A stretch of 5,169 bases of DNA from Chlorobiota bacterium (lineage in GTDB: Bacteria; Bacteroidota; Bacteroidia; Bacteroidales; B39-G9). The stretch lies in NCBI GenBank assembly GCA_030632095.1, contig DAOVJU010000299.1:1-5169 (forward strand), read 5' to 3'. Positions 1 to 5,169 of the stretch are shown here, piece by piece (position 1 is the stretch's first letter; the number at the start of each line of letters is the position of its first letter). The notes under the pieces were generated by a model. That model was not told where the DNA came from, did no database searches, and was given only the letters and a program-made list of their open reading frames with translations. The position numbers and the translations under genes are program-made.

Positions 1-417
1 AAAGAAAAGCATGGAACTGTTGGCTGTGTTGCTTTAGATAAAAACGGAAACCTTGCAGCAGGAACTTCAACAGGAGGAATGACCAATAAAATGTTCGGAC
101 GTATAGGAGATTCTCCAATCATAGGAGCCGGTACTTATGCAAATAATAATACCTGTGCTGTTTCTTGTACAGGCCATGGAGAATATTTTATCAGGTATGC
201 AGTAGCACATGATGTTTCTGCACTCATGGAATATAAAGGATTAAGTTTAAATAAAGCAACAAATTATGTAGTTCATGAAAAATTGGTTGAGGCAGGTGGA
301 AGAGGTGGATTAATTGCAGTTGATAAAGAAGGAAATATTTCAATGGAATTCAACACACCAATGATGTTCAGGGCTTTTTATAAGTCAAATGGGAATAGGG
401 ATGTGAAAATATTTTAG
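1..417 (+). CDS. iaaA: Isoaspartyl peptidase / L-asparaginase, C-terminal part (partial at left edge)
   Basis: This is an Ntn-hydrolase of the plant-type asparaginase family, which removes isoaspartyl residues from damaged peptides and hydrolyses L-asparagine. The frame is open from base 1, so the 5' end lies outside the window; the ATG at 79 is internal. The visible 138 residues start five residues before the nucleophile. Gly5-Thr6 (bases 13-18, in [10 protein letters not shown]) is the expected self-cleavage site, so almost exactly the whole beta subunit (about 133 residues) is present and the alpha subunit is missing. From memory of the E. coli enzyme, the active-site pattern is conserved with correct spacing: Thr6, Thr24 in TSTGGMTNK, Arg34 and Asp37 in GRIGDSP, and Thr57-Gly58 in SCTGHGE. 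The C-terminal [10 protein letters not shown] motif is also typical. The nucleophile context looks intact, so the enzyme is probably active. A signal peptide, common in Bacteroidetes homologues, cannot be judged here. Family assignment is very secure; substrate preference is not readable. Confidence 0.95.
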   Translation, partial: KEKHGTVGCVALDKNGNLAAGTSTGGMTNKMFGRIGDSPIIGAGTYANNNTCAVSCTGHGEYFIRYAVAHDVSALMEYKGLSLNKATNYVVHEKLVEAGGRGGLIAVDKEGNISMEFNTPMMFRAFYKSNGNRDVKIF

Positions 418-425
418 TACAACAT

Positions 426-450
426 AAAAACCCACGTTCTCTGAATGTGG
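426..450 (-). terminator. Rho-independent terminator of the histidine kinase gene
   Basis: Read on the minus strand, CCACATTC (450-443), loop AGA and GAACGTGG (439-432) form an 8-bp stem with one G-U pair. It is followed by G and then five T (430-426). It lies about 125 bases after the kinase stop codon. On the plus strand the same hairpin has no T tract, so it is oriented for the minus strand. A competing stem, CTCTGA with TCAGAG (439-444 / 451-456), overlaps it. Confidence 0.6.
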
Positions 451-508
451 TCAGAGTTGTTCTACGGGTTTGCCTTACAAGTTTTCTCATTGAGATTTTA
501 TGATTACT

Positions 509-533
509 CAGTAATTGTCCTACTGTTTTTTTT
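509..533 (+). terminator. Possible rho-independent terminator after iaaA
   Basis: On the plus strand, CAGTA (509-513), a 7-base loop and TACTG (521-525) are followed directly by eight T (526-533). The stem is short and A/T-rich, but the T tract is long and uninterrupted. The position, about 90 bases after the iaaA stop and before the converging gene, suits a terminator. Confidence 0.4.
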
Positions 534-574
534 AAAAATCTGAGAATCTGTGGCATTTATTTACTTCAGACAAA

Positions 575-1291
575 TTATATACTTTCCGGAATTCTTACAG
601 TAGCTACAGTACCTTTATTTGGTGATTTCTCAATATTAAAACTACCGTTAACCGTATCTGCCCTTGAGATTATATTTCGCAAACCAATTCCATCTTTTAT
701 ATGTTTATCAGAGATCCCTTTTCCATCATCTTCAACCATTAAAATAATCATGTTATTATTTTTGAATAACTGTACTGATACTTCATTAGCTTGAGCATGT
801 TTAAGAATATTGTTAACCAATTCTTGTGATATCCTGAAAAGCACAACTTCAATATTGTTTTTTATTCTGCCGGTTATACCAAAAGTTTCAAAATTGTATT
901 TAGTACCGGTTTTAGAGAACGATATGGAAAGCATATCTTCCATTGCCGGAATTAAGCCATCGCTAATCAAAACACGTGGCATCATTTGATGTGAGATAAT
1001 TCTTAGTTTGTTACAAGCATCGTTTAATATCTTAATAGAGTGATCGTACTTTTCCTTTTTATCAGGAATGCTTGTTAAAATATCTTCTGATAGTCCACTG
1101 AAATAAAGAGAAGCTGCTGACAGCAATTGTCCAATTCCATCATGAAGTTCACGTGCTATACGTTCATGTTCTTTTTCCTGCGTGTCAAAAATTGCTTTCG
1201 TACGTAGTTTTTCCTCCTTAATTTCCAGGTCTTTTAACAATTGTTTCTGGCGGTAATGCTTTCGCAAAATAAATGATTTAACATTTAGCAT
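575..1291 (-). CDS. Orphan NarL-type sensor histidine kinase core, no sensor domain (possibly truncated)
   Basis: This cytoplasmic-looking histidine kinase contains the HisKA_3 dimerisation domain and an HATPase_c domain. Numbering from the longest frame (TTG at 1345, 256 residues): a basic/coiled-coil linker spans about 28-58, and the H-box ERIARELHDGIGQLLSA has the phosphoacceptor His68. The X-region is RIISHQMMPRVL (115-126). The N-box is QELVNNILKHAQA (174-186), G1 is VEDDGKGI (204-211) and G2 is GIGLRNIISRA (219-229). All catalytic boxes are intact. Relatives usually carry a sensor or TPR region and a membrane helix before the linker; here neither exists and an in-frame stop lies at 1375-1373. 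I chose the ATG at 1291 (residue 19, 238-residue product) because the TTG lies inside the upstream gene's terminator hairpin. No Shine-Dalgarno is visible for either start. A weak TTTG-N20-TAATGTTC promoter-like pair (1346-1315) would place transcription just before the ATG. No LuxR-type response regulator is in the window, so its partner is unknown. The family is secure; start and functionality are uncertain. Confidence 0.85.
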   Translation of the reverse strand: MLNVKSFILRKHYRQKQLLKDLEIKEEKLRTKAIFDTQEKEHERIARELHDGIGQLLSAASLYFSGLSEDILTSIPDKKEKYDHSIKILNDACNKLRIISHQMMPRVLISDGLIPAMEDMLSISFSKTGTKYNFETFGITGRIKNNIEVVLFRISQELVNNILKHAQANEVSVQLFKNNNMIILMVEDDGKGISDKHIKDGIGLRNIISRADTVNGSFNIEKSPNKGTVATVRIPESI

Positions 1292-1326
1292 TGTAAGGTT
1301 AATTTTAAGAGAAAGAACATTAAAAG

Positions 1327-1374
1327 AAAGAAGCAATCTGTTCAAACTTTGAGTATTAAACAGATTGCTTTTTT
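1327..1374 (-). terminator. Strong hairpin terminator between the secreted protein gene and the kinase
   Basis: A perfect 12-bp stem, AAGCAATCTGTT (1331-1342) with AACAGATTGCTT (1359-1370), encloses a 16-base loop. It can be extended by four pairs, one of them G-U. On the minus strand the 3' arm is followed by CTTTCTTTTA, a T-rich tail, about 40 bases after the stop of the secreted protein gene. On the plus strand it is followed by TTTT, so it may work in both directions. It overlaps the 5' end of the longest kinase frame. Confidence 0.75.
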
Positions 1375-1411
1375 AAATGCTCATTATGATAGATTCTTAA
1401 AATATATCATT

Positions 1412-2716
1412 TTATTGTTTGATAATTTTACGTGTAATCATTTTTCTATTTGATTCGAGTACAAGAAAGTAAATTCCCTGATTAACTTTACATCCGCTAT
1501 TGTTGTCGCCTTCCCATATTATTTGATTTTGTTTAACTTCCAGTGTTTTTACTTTTTGGCCAAGGCTATTGTAAATATTAATATTTACGTTTTCTGGTAC
1601 TTGCTCATCTAGTTTTATTGTAGTTGAATTATTAAACGGATTAGGACTTGTTGTTACATTTAAAAAATCATTTGCTAACATATTTACGGCTGTTCCTGTT
1701 CCTTTACTTACATATTTATTACCATATACTATATGAACACTTCCATCTGAACCACTGGCTATATTTGGGTTCTGGCCTGTTGATTCAATCATTTCAATAT
1801 CAGTTTCTACTGCAGTAGTTCCATCCCATTTAATGTGTCGCAATGTATATGTTCTGTATAAAGTATAATGAGCATTATCACTACCATCCAAATCCATAGT
1901 AACATAACCAACTGAACCATATCCAATTCCGCCAACTTCATTTATTTGCCAGCTTGTTTCATCATAATGCGCGAACTGGACTTTGTCTCCATCGCAGTAT
2001 CCAATACAGGGGTTTCCATCACTCATAAGATTAATAAACGGCCTGCTTGCGACATTAGCATTTTCAATTTCTTCAATTTCCCAGCTTCCGCCAGATGCCT
2101 TTTTAATATATTTACTACCACTTGCAATGTGCAAGGTTCCATCTGAACCTAATGCTATTGTATTTGAACCGCCAAGGCCTTCTTCTATTAATTCACTGGT
2201 CCAGGTTGTACCATCAAATGATGCATAATATAATTCCCATATTGTGCTATATTTTTCAAAACAAATATGAGGAGTTCCTGAATTATCAATTACCAGGCTT
2301 GCGCCACCTTTAGTTTCCCCATCAAAAATACCAGTCTCTGTTGTTGTCCAGCTTGTGCCGTCAAATTTACCATACTTTATATCGGTTGATGTTGGGCCCT
2401 CATAATAAAGTACTGCAGGATTACCGTCGGGTTTAAATGCAATAACATAACTACCTCCCCAAACATCTTCATCAACTATTGAAAAATCGAAATAGTTTCC
2501 ATTCCAGACTCCAATTTTGAGATTATGGTTTGTTGCATCCTCGTATATAAGGTAAGGTTGATTAGAACTATTTACTGTGACAACTAAATTTTCAATATCC
2601 AGTAAGGAATCTATTTTTACCGATGTCCAGCCATCAGCATAAGTGTTTTGTAGAAAAACGCCGAAAATAAAAAGGCAAAAAACTAAAGATTTAATAGTAA
2701 AATTTGAATTTTTCAT
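1412..2716 (-). CDS. Secreted propeller-like protein with type IX secretion C-terminal domain
   Basis: This 434-residue exported protein has no recognised enzymatic motif. Residues 1-27 are a Sec signal peptide: basic start, hydrophobic core SLVFCLFIFGVFL, likely cleavage after TYA-27. Residues about 40-345 are Gly/Asp/Trp/Tyr-rich, with a repeating unit of roughly 45-50 residues. Each unit has a D-G-x-P/L-H-I strand (PDGNPAVLYY, NSGTPHICFE, SDGTLHIASG, SDGNPCIGYC, SDGSVHIVYG) and often a W element such as FDGTSWTTTE or FDGTTWTSEL. This suggests a six- or seven-bladed beta-propeller, which is an inference. Residues about 350-434 form a type A T9SS sorting domain: SPNPFNNSTTIKL, INIYNSLGQKVKTL, then GIYFLVL and the basic end RKIIKQ. 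Such domains direct export across the outer membrane and are normally removed there. The ATG at 2716 has an A/T-rich leader, no Shine-Dalgarno, and a promoter candidate just upstream. The kinase lies downstream on the same strand but beyond a strong terminator. Ligand and role are unknown; binding or surface recognition is a guess from the fold. Confidence 0.9.
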   Translation of the reverse strand: MKNSNFTIKSLVFCLFIFGVFLQNTYADGWTSVKIDSLLDIENLVVTVNSSNQPYLIYEDATNHNLKIGVWNGNYFDFSIVDEDVWGGSYVIAFKPDGNPAVLYYEGPTSTDIKYGKFDGTSWTTTETGIFDGETKGGASLVIDNSGTPHICFEKYSTIWELYYASFDGTTWTSELIEEGLGGSNTIALGSDGTLHIASGSKYIKKASGGSWEIEEIENANVASRPFINLMSDGNPCIGYCDGDKVQFAHYDETSWQINEVGGIGYGSVGYVTMDLDGSDNAHYTLYRTYTLRHIKWDGTTAVETDIEMIESTGQNPNIASGSDGSVHIVYGNKYVSKGTGTAVNMLANDFLNVTTSPNPFNNSTTIKLDEQVPENVNINIYNSLGQKVKTLEVKQNQIIWEGDNNSGCKVNQGIYFLVLESNRKMITRKIIKQ

Positions 2717-2747
2717 AATTTATAATTTTTTGGTTAATAATTAAATT

Positions 2748-2774
2748 CAAAAATAGGCAGTAAAAAAGCCGAAA
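2748..2774 (-). promoter_or_regulatory. Candidate Bacteroidetes-type promoter of the secreted protein gene
   Basis: The minus strand reads TATTTTTG (2755-2748), a full match to the Bacteroidetes -7 consensus TAnnTTTG. A TTTC (2774-2771), three of four bases of the -33 TTTG box, lies 15 bases upstream. That spacing is a little short. It would start transcription near 2742, about 25 bases before the ATG at 2716. A/T-rich sequence makes chance matches common. Confidence 0.4.
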
Positions 2775-2817
2775 TCCATACGGTGATATACTGATTTTAT
2801 TAAAAAAAGAATTGAAA

Positions 2818-2844
2818 ATTGAATAAATAATACTTTATTCCAAT
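2818..2844. repeat. A/T-rich inverted repeat (hairpin or operator)
   Basis: GAATAAA (2821-2827) and TTTATTC (2834-2840) are perfect complements around a 6-base loop. With one bulged C the pairing extends to ATTG/CAAT, giving about 10 pairs. It lies about 65 bases upstream of the proposed secreted-protein promoter. It has no terminator T tract on either strand, so an operator or a chance palindrome are both possible. Confidence 0.35.
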
Positions 2845-2891
2845 GCATTTTAGCCTATCTGATTTAATGCGGGTAAAGAAATAAAAAAGCC

Positions 2892-2961
2892 ACAGACTTC
2901 GTCTGTCGAAGACTAACTAAGTGTTGTTAGAGTTAGATAGACTACGTCTGTCAAAGACAGA
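2892..2961. repeat. Pair of near-identical palindromic repeats
   Basis: A 20-base unit at 2894-2913 recurs at 2939-2958 with only two differences (T/A and G/A), 45 bases apart. Each unit can fold: ACAGAC-TTC-GTCTGT (2892-2906) in the first, TCTGTC-AAA-GACAGA (2947-2961) in the second. Between them CTAACT (2913-2918) can pair with AGTTAG (2931-2936), so the whole block could also fold as one long imperfect hairpin. On the minus strand the first hairpin is followed by GGC and six T, resembling a terminator. It looks like a small intergenic repeat element of REP type. Confidence 0.55.
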
Positions 2962-3022
2962 TTCACTGATTAATACTATAAAGGACACTAAATCAGCGTA
3001 ATAGATTAATTAGAATTTCTTT

Positions 3023-3042
3023 GTTAAATAATGTTAAATAAT
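3023..3042. repeat. Perfect 10-base tandem repeat upstream of the ABC operon
   Basis: GTTAAATAAT occurs twice in direct succession, ending 47 bases before the ATG at 3090. Two 10-base units put both copies on the same face of the helix, which would suit a regulator binding site, but in such A/T-rich DNA it may be chance. Confidence 0.4.
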
Positions 3043-3089
3043 TACATGGATGAATTTATTTTATTTTTTTTGTAAAAAATTCTTTAGAA

Positions 3090-4016
3090 ATGGATATTAT
3101 AATTCAAAATTTTACAAAAAAGTACGGGCAGGAAAAAGCTGTTGACAATATTTCATTCAAAGTAAAAACAGGTGAAGTCCTGGGCTTTTTAGGTCCTAAT
3201 GGTGCAGGAAAAACTACCACTATGAAAGCAATAACCTGTTTTTTGGCCCCAACATCAGGTGAAATTCAGGTTGGAAATTATTCTATAAGGAATGAACCAC
3301 AGGAAATAAAAAAGCGTATTGGTTATGTACCGGAGATCAACCCTTTATATCCTGATATGACAGTTATTGATTATTTGAAATTTGTTGCAGAGTTACATGA
3401 TATCGGAAAAAACCAGGTTGTTGAAAGGATACTTGAGATGGTAAGGGTTTGTGGCCTTGAAGGCGAAAAACATAAAAAGATCGGTGAATTGTCAAAAGGG
3501 TATAAACAGAGAGTGGGGTTGGCACAAGCGCTTATTCATGATCCTCAGGTTTTAATTCTTGATGAGCCAACAGCAGGTCTGGATCCAAACCAGATTGTTG
3601 AGATCAGGGAACTGATTAAAAACATTGGACGTGAAAAAACAGTTATTCTGAGTTCACATATTCTTGCCGAAGTAGAAGCAACATGTGACAGGATATTGAT
3701 AATTAATAAAGGAAAAATTGTTGCTGACGGTACCTCTGATGAACTAAGAAAGCTTTCACAAGGTAAAGAATTATTACAGGTTTGCATCGAGGAAGCTGAA
3801 AAAAATGCAGTAGTTTCAGCTATTCAGGAACTTGATTCAGTTGAAATGGTTGATCCGAAAGCGCGTGACAACTACTATGAAATTCAAAGTAAAAAAGAAG
3901 CATCATCAAAACGAGCAGTTTTTGAGCTTTGTGTAAAAAAAGGCTGGATTTTAACCGAAATGACACCGGTTGAAACCAAACTGGAAGACATTTTCCGCGA
4001 CTTGACACTTAACTAA
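3090..4016 (+). CDS. gldA: ABC transporter ATP-binding subunit, GldA-like
   Basis: This 308-residue ATPase powers an ABC-2 type membrane complex with the downstream permease. All nucleotide-binding motifs are present: Walker A GPNGAGKTT (35-43), signature LSKGYKQR (134-141), Walker B VLILDEP (154-160) with Asp158/Glu159, D-loop GLDP (163-166) and switch His190 in LSSHIL. The Q-loop position is Glu82 (IGYVPEINPLYP), a variant I associate with this subfamily rather than a defect. Residues about 230-308 form the variable C-terminal domain, ending in a LEDIFRDLT motif common in such ATPases. From memory, HKKIGELSKGYKQRVGLA and GLDPNQIVEIRELIKN closely resemble F. johnsoniae GldA, and length is similar. 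The start is fixed by an in-frame stop at 3051 and the single ATG at 3090; no Shine-Dalgarno is visible. The next gene starts 73 bases downstream. ATPase identity is certain; the gldA name rests on motif resemblance and on adjacency to gldF and gldG. It could be a paralogous exporter ATPase unrelated to gliding. Confidence 0.9.
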   Translation: MDIIIQNFTKKYGQEKAVDNISFKVKTGEVLGFLGPNGAGKTTTMKAITCFLAPTSGEIQVGNYSIRNEPQEIKKRIGYVPEINPLYPDMTVIDYLKFVAELHDIGKNQVVERILEMVRVCGLEGEKHKKIGELSKGYKQRVGLAQALIHDPQVLILDEPTAGLDPNQIVEIRELIKNIGREKTVILSSHILAEVEATCDRILIINKGKIVADGTSDELRKLSQGKELLQVCIEEAEKNAVVSAIQELDSVEMVDPKARDNYYEIQSKKEASSKRAVFELCVKKGWILTEMTPVETKLEDIFRDLTLN

Positions 4017-4024
4017 AGGCAATC

Positions 4025-4047
4025 TTTAAGAATTTAAGAACCTTAAA
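4025..4047 (+). repeat. Short tandem and inverted repeat in the gldA-gldF spacer
   Basis: TTTAAGAA is repeated in tandem (4025-4040), and the second copy with the following bases forms TTTAAG-AAC-CTTAAA (4033-4047), a perfect 6-bp hairpin. There is no T tract, so it is not an obvious terminator. It may be an mRNA processing or stability element, or chance. Confidence 0.35.
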
Positions 4048-4048
4048 C

Positions 4049-4081
4049 TTTGAACTTTCAAAACATATTTAACTAAATTTT
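4049..4081 (+). promoter_or_regulatory. Weak promoter-like pair before gldF
   Basis: TTTG (4049-4052) and TAAATTTT (4074-4081; seven of eight consensus-compatible positions to TAnnTTTG) are 21 bases apart. The spacing fits a Bacteroidetes promoter, and transcription would start almost at the gldF ATG. The surrounding DNA is very A/T-rich, so this is only a candidate internal promoter. Confidence 0.25.
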
Positions 4082-4089
4082 ATAGAGAT

Positions 4090-4815
4090 ATGAAGAAAAT
4101 TTGGACAATAACTAAAAGAGAACTCAGGGCATTTTTTGACTCATTAATGGCCTATATTATGCTCATTGCTTTCTTAGGTTTTAGTGGATTTTTTACCTGG
4201 CTTTACGGAGCTGATGTTTTTTTCGTTGGCCAGGCAAGTTTGCAATCATTTTTTAGTATAGCATACTGGACCCTTTTCTTTTTTATCCCTGCATTAACCA
4301 TGCGGTTATTTGCTGAAGAAAACCGTTCAGGTACTATTGAATTGTTATTAACGAAACCAGTAACACACTGGCAAGTTGTTTTAGGCAAATTTTCGGCAAC
4401 ACTGATTCTAATAATAATTGCACTTGCCTTAACAATACCTTATTACATAACAATTGCAAATCTTGGGAATGCGGATAATGGAGCGATTATATCGGGATAT
4501 ATTGGATTAATATTCATGAGTGCCACATACATTAGTATTGGTTTGTTTACAAGTAGTGTCTCTAACAACCAGATTGTTGGGTTCTTACTTGCACTGTTTA
4601 TCGGAATGTTTTTCCATATTATTTTTGACGTTTTGTCGAATAACTTCACCGGATTTGTTGGCGAAATATTCAATTTTTTAAGTATTTCAACACATTTTGA
4701 ATCTATTTCAAGGGGAGTTATTGATTCTAAGGACCTGATTTATTTCTTATCAATCATTTTCCTTGGTTTGGTTTCTGCTGAAGCAATGGTATCAAAAGCA
4801 AGTATGCCGGAATAA
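4090..4815 (+). CDS. gldF: ABC-2 type permease subunit GldF
   Basis: This 241-residue integral inner-membrane permease is the partner of the preceding ATPase. Six hydrophobic segments are visible at about residues 19-39, 54-73, 102-124, 135-155, 162-183 and 216-234. The conserved ABC-2 stretch FFFIPALTMRLFAEENRSG followed by TIELLLTKPVTHWQVVLGK (63-100) lies between helices two and three and probably contacts the ATPase. Length and the motifs IPALTMRLFAEE and GLFTSSVSNNQIVGF match GldF of F. johnsoniae as I remember it. The N-terminus MKKIWTITKRELRAFFDSLMAY is typical of the family, supporting the ATG at 4090. No Shine-Dalgarno is seen; the leader is A/T-rich. The next gene begins 31 bases later, so co-transcription is very likely. 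In F. johnsoniae, GldA, GldF and GldG are thought to form one transporter needed for gliding. The substrate is unknown, and homologues occur in non-gliding bacteria. Confidence 0.9.
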   Translation: MKKIWTITKRELRAFFDSLMAYIMLIAFLGFSGFFTWLYGADVFFVGQASLQSFFSIAYWTLFFFIPALTMRLFAEENRSGTIELLLTKPVTHWQVVLGKFSATLILIIIALALTIPYYITIANLGNADNGAIISGYIGLIFMSATYISIGLFTSSVSNNQIVGFLLALFIGMFFHIIFDVLSNNFTGFVGEIFNFLSISTHFESISRGVIDSKDLIYFLSIIFLGLVSAEAMVSKASMPE

Positions 4816-4846
4816 AATAATAAAGACGACTTAAAATTATATAGAT

Positions 4847-5169
4847 ATGAAAAATCAACGAACAATAGTTTACTACTTACTTATTGTAATTGGAGTTCTG
4901 ATTTTGGTAAATATTATCTCCGACAAGTTCTTTTTAAGACTTGATTTTACCGAAGATAATCGATATACACTAAGTAATGCTACAAAAGATATCCTGAATG
5001 ATTTAATGGAACCGGTTACGGTAACTGCTTATTTTTCAGAAGATTTACCTCCTGATATTGCAAAAACAAAGAGGGATTTCAAAGAACTGCTGATTGAGTA
5101 TTCAAACATTTCAAAAGGAATGGTAGTTTACGAATTTGTAAATCCGAATGAAGATGAACAAAAAGAAAT
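4847..5169 (+). CDS. gldG: GldG-like ABC transporter auxiliary protein, N-terminal part (cut by right edge)
   Basis: The frame is open from the ATG at 4847 to the window end, giving the first 107 residues. A single membrane helix is present at about residues 7-25 (IVYYLLIVIGVLILVNIIS) with a short basic N-terminus, so the following region should lie in the periplasm. The motif RLDFTEDNRYTLSNATKDIL (31-50) is the hallmark start of the GldG / ABC_transp_aux family, followed by EPVTVTAYFSEDLPPD and a FKELLIEYSNISKG segment, as in F. johnsoniae GldG. It starts 31 bases after gldF with a similar leader (ATATAGAT before the ATG), so it belongs to the same operon. Full-length GldG proteins are several hundred residues long, so most of this gene, including any C-terminal helix, lies outside the window. 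Confidence 0.88.
   Translation, partial: MKNQRTIVYYLLIVIGVLILVNIISDKFFLRLDFTEDNRYTLSNATKDILNDLMEPVTVTAYFSEDLPPDIAKTKRDFKELLIEYSNISKGMVVYEFVNPNEDEQKE

Larger units (their letters stand above)
418..574. other. Convergent intergenic spacer
   Basis: This 157-base gap separates the converging iaaA and histidine kinase genes. It contains one terminator-like hairpin for each strand, described separately, and a small inverted repeat (ATTAC-TCA-GTAAT, 503-515) overlapping the plus-strand terminator. A short minus-strand open frame crosses it and runs into the iaaA 3' end (368-556). It is basic, has no recognisable domain, and I do not regard it as a gene. Confidence 0.6.
2717..3089. other. Divergent intergenic region
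   Basis: This 373-base region separates the minus-strand secreted protein gene from the plus-strand ABC operon. It holds, from left to right: a promoter candidate for the secreted protein (2748-2774), an A/T hairpin (2818-2844), a pair of palindromic repeats (2892-2961), a weak inverted repeat CTGATT/AATCAG (2966-2996) and a perfect 10-base tandem repeat (3023-3042). No convincing coding frame, tRNA or promoter for the ABC operon was recognised, although that operon's promoter must be here or upstream. Confidence 0.6.

Noticed and set aside
79..417. A complete small gene starting at the ATG at 79
   Set aside because: The frame is open to base 1 and the upstream residues include the catalytic Thr of the asparaginase family, so the ATG is internal.
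368..556. 62-residue minus-strand frame at the iaaA/kinase junction
   Set aside because: It overlaps the iaaA 3' end, spans both terminator hairpins, and has an arginine/threonine-rich composition with no domain. It is best explained as a chance frame.
1946..2313. Three plus-strand frames inside the secreted-protein gene
   Set aside because: They are antisense to a clearly coding gene with signal peptide, repeats and sorting domain. None resembles a known protein.
2892..2961. CRISPR array
   Set aside because: There are only two copies of a short palindromic unit, with a single 25-base interval and no cas genes nearby.
3043..3050. -7 box TACATGGA paired with TTTG at 3020-3023 upstream of the ABC operon
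   Set aside because: The spacing is right but only the leading TA and one further base fit TAnnTTTG, so it is not convincing as a promoter.
3545..4008. Minus-strand frames inside the ABC ATPase gene
   Set aside because: They are antisense to conserved Walker B, D-loop and H-loop coding sequence and show no domain of their own.
4203..4673. Minus-strand frames inside gldF
   Set aside because: They are shadows of the permease coding sequence without recognisable features.

Overview
The window is AT-rich DNA from a Bacteroidota (Bacteroidetes) bacterium. Three things support this. One protein ends in a type A Por/type IX secretion (T9SS) C-terminal domain. Three consecutive genes match the GldA, GldF and GldG ABC-transporter components. 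Start codons are preceded by A/T-rich leaders rather than Shine-Dalgarno sequences. No family assignment below Bacteroidota is supportable from sequence alone.

Left part (1-575): the 3' end of an isoaspartyl peptidase/L-asparaginase gene (iaaA type, plus strand) enters from the left edge and stops at 417. It converges on a minus-strand histidine kinase ending at 575. The 157-base convergent spacer holds a good terminator hairpin for the minus strand and a weaker one for the plus strand.

Middle (575-2716, minus strand): a 434-residue secreted, propeller-like T9SS cargo protein is followed downstream by an orphan, sensor-less NarL-type histidine kinase. A strong hairpin terminator separates them. 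The kinase's longest open frame begins (TTG) inside that terminator, so its true start is more likely the ATG at 1291. The kinase may be what remains of a longer membrane-bound sensor.

Right part (2717-5169): a 373-base divergent intergenic region carries a plausible Bacteroidetes-type promoter for the secreted protein and a pair of near-identical palindromic repeats. A plus-strand operon follows: ABC ATPase (GldA-like), six-helix permease (GldF) and the start of the auxiliary protein GldG, cut by the right edge. Together these would form an ATP-driven ABC-2 type membrane complex. In Flavobacterium johnsoniae the homologues are needed for gliding motility, but similar complexes occur in non-gliding bacteria, so the function here is unproven.

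Most of the window is ordinary. I found no clear new system. The items most worth a second look are the truncated kinase with its start in a terminator, the gldA-gldF-gldG contiguity next to a T9SS cargo gene, and the palindromic repeat pair in the divergent spacer.
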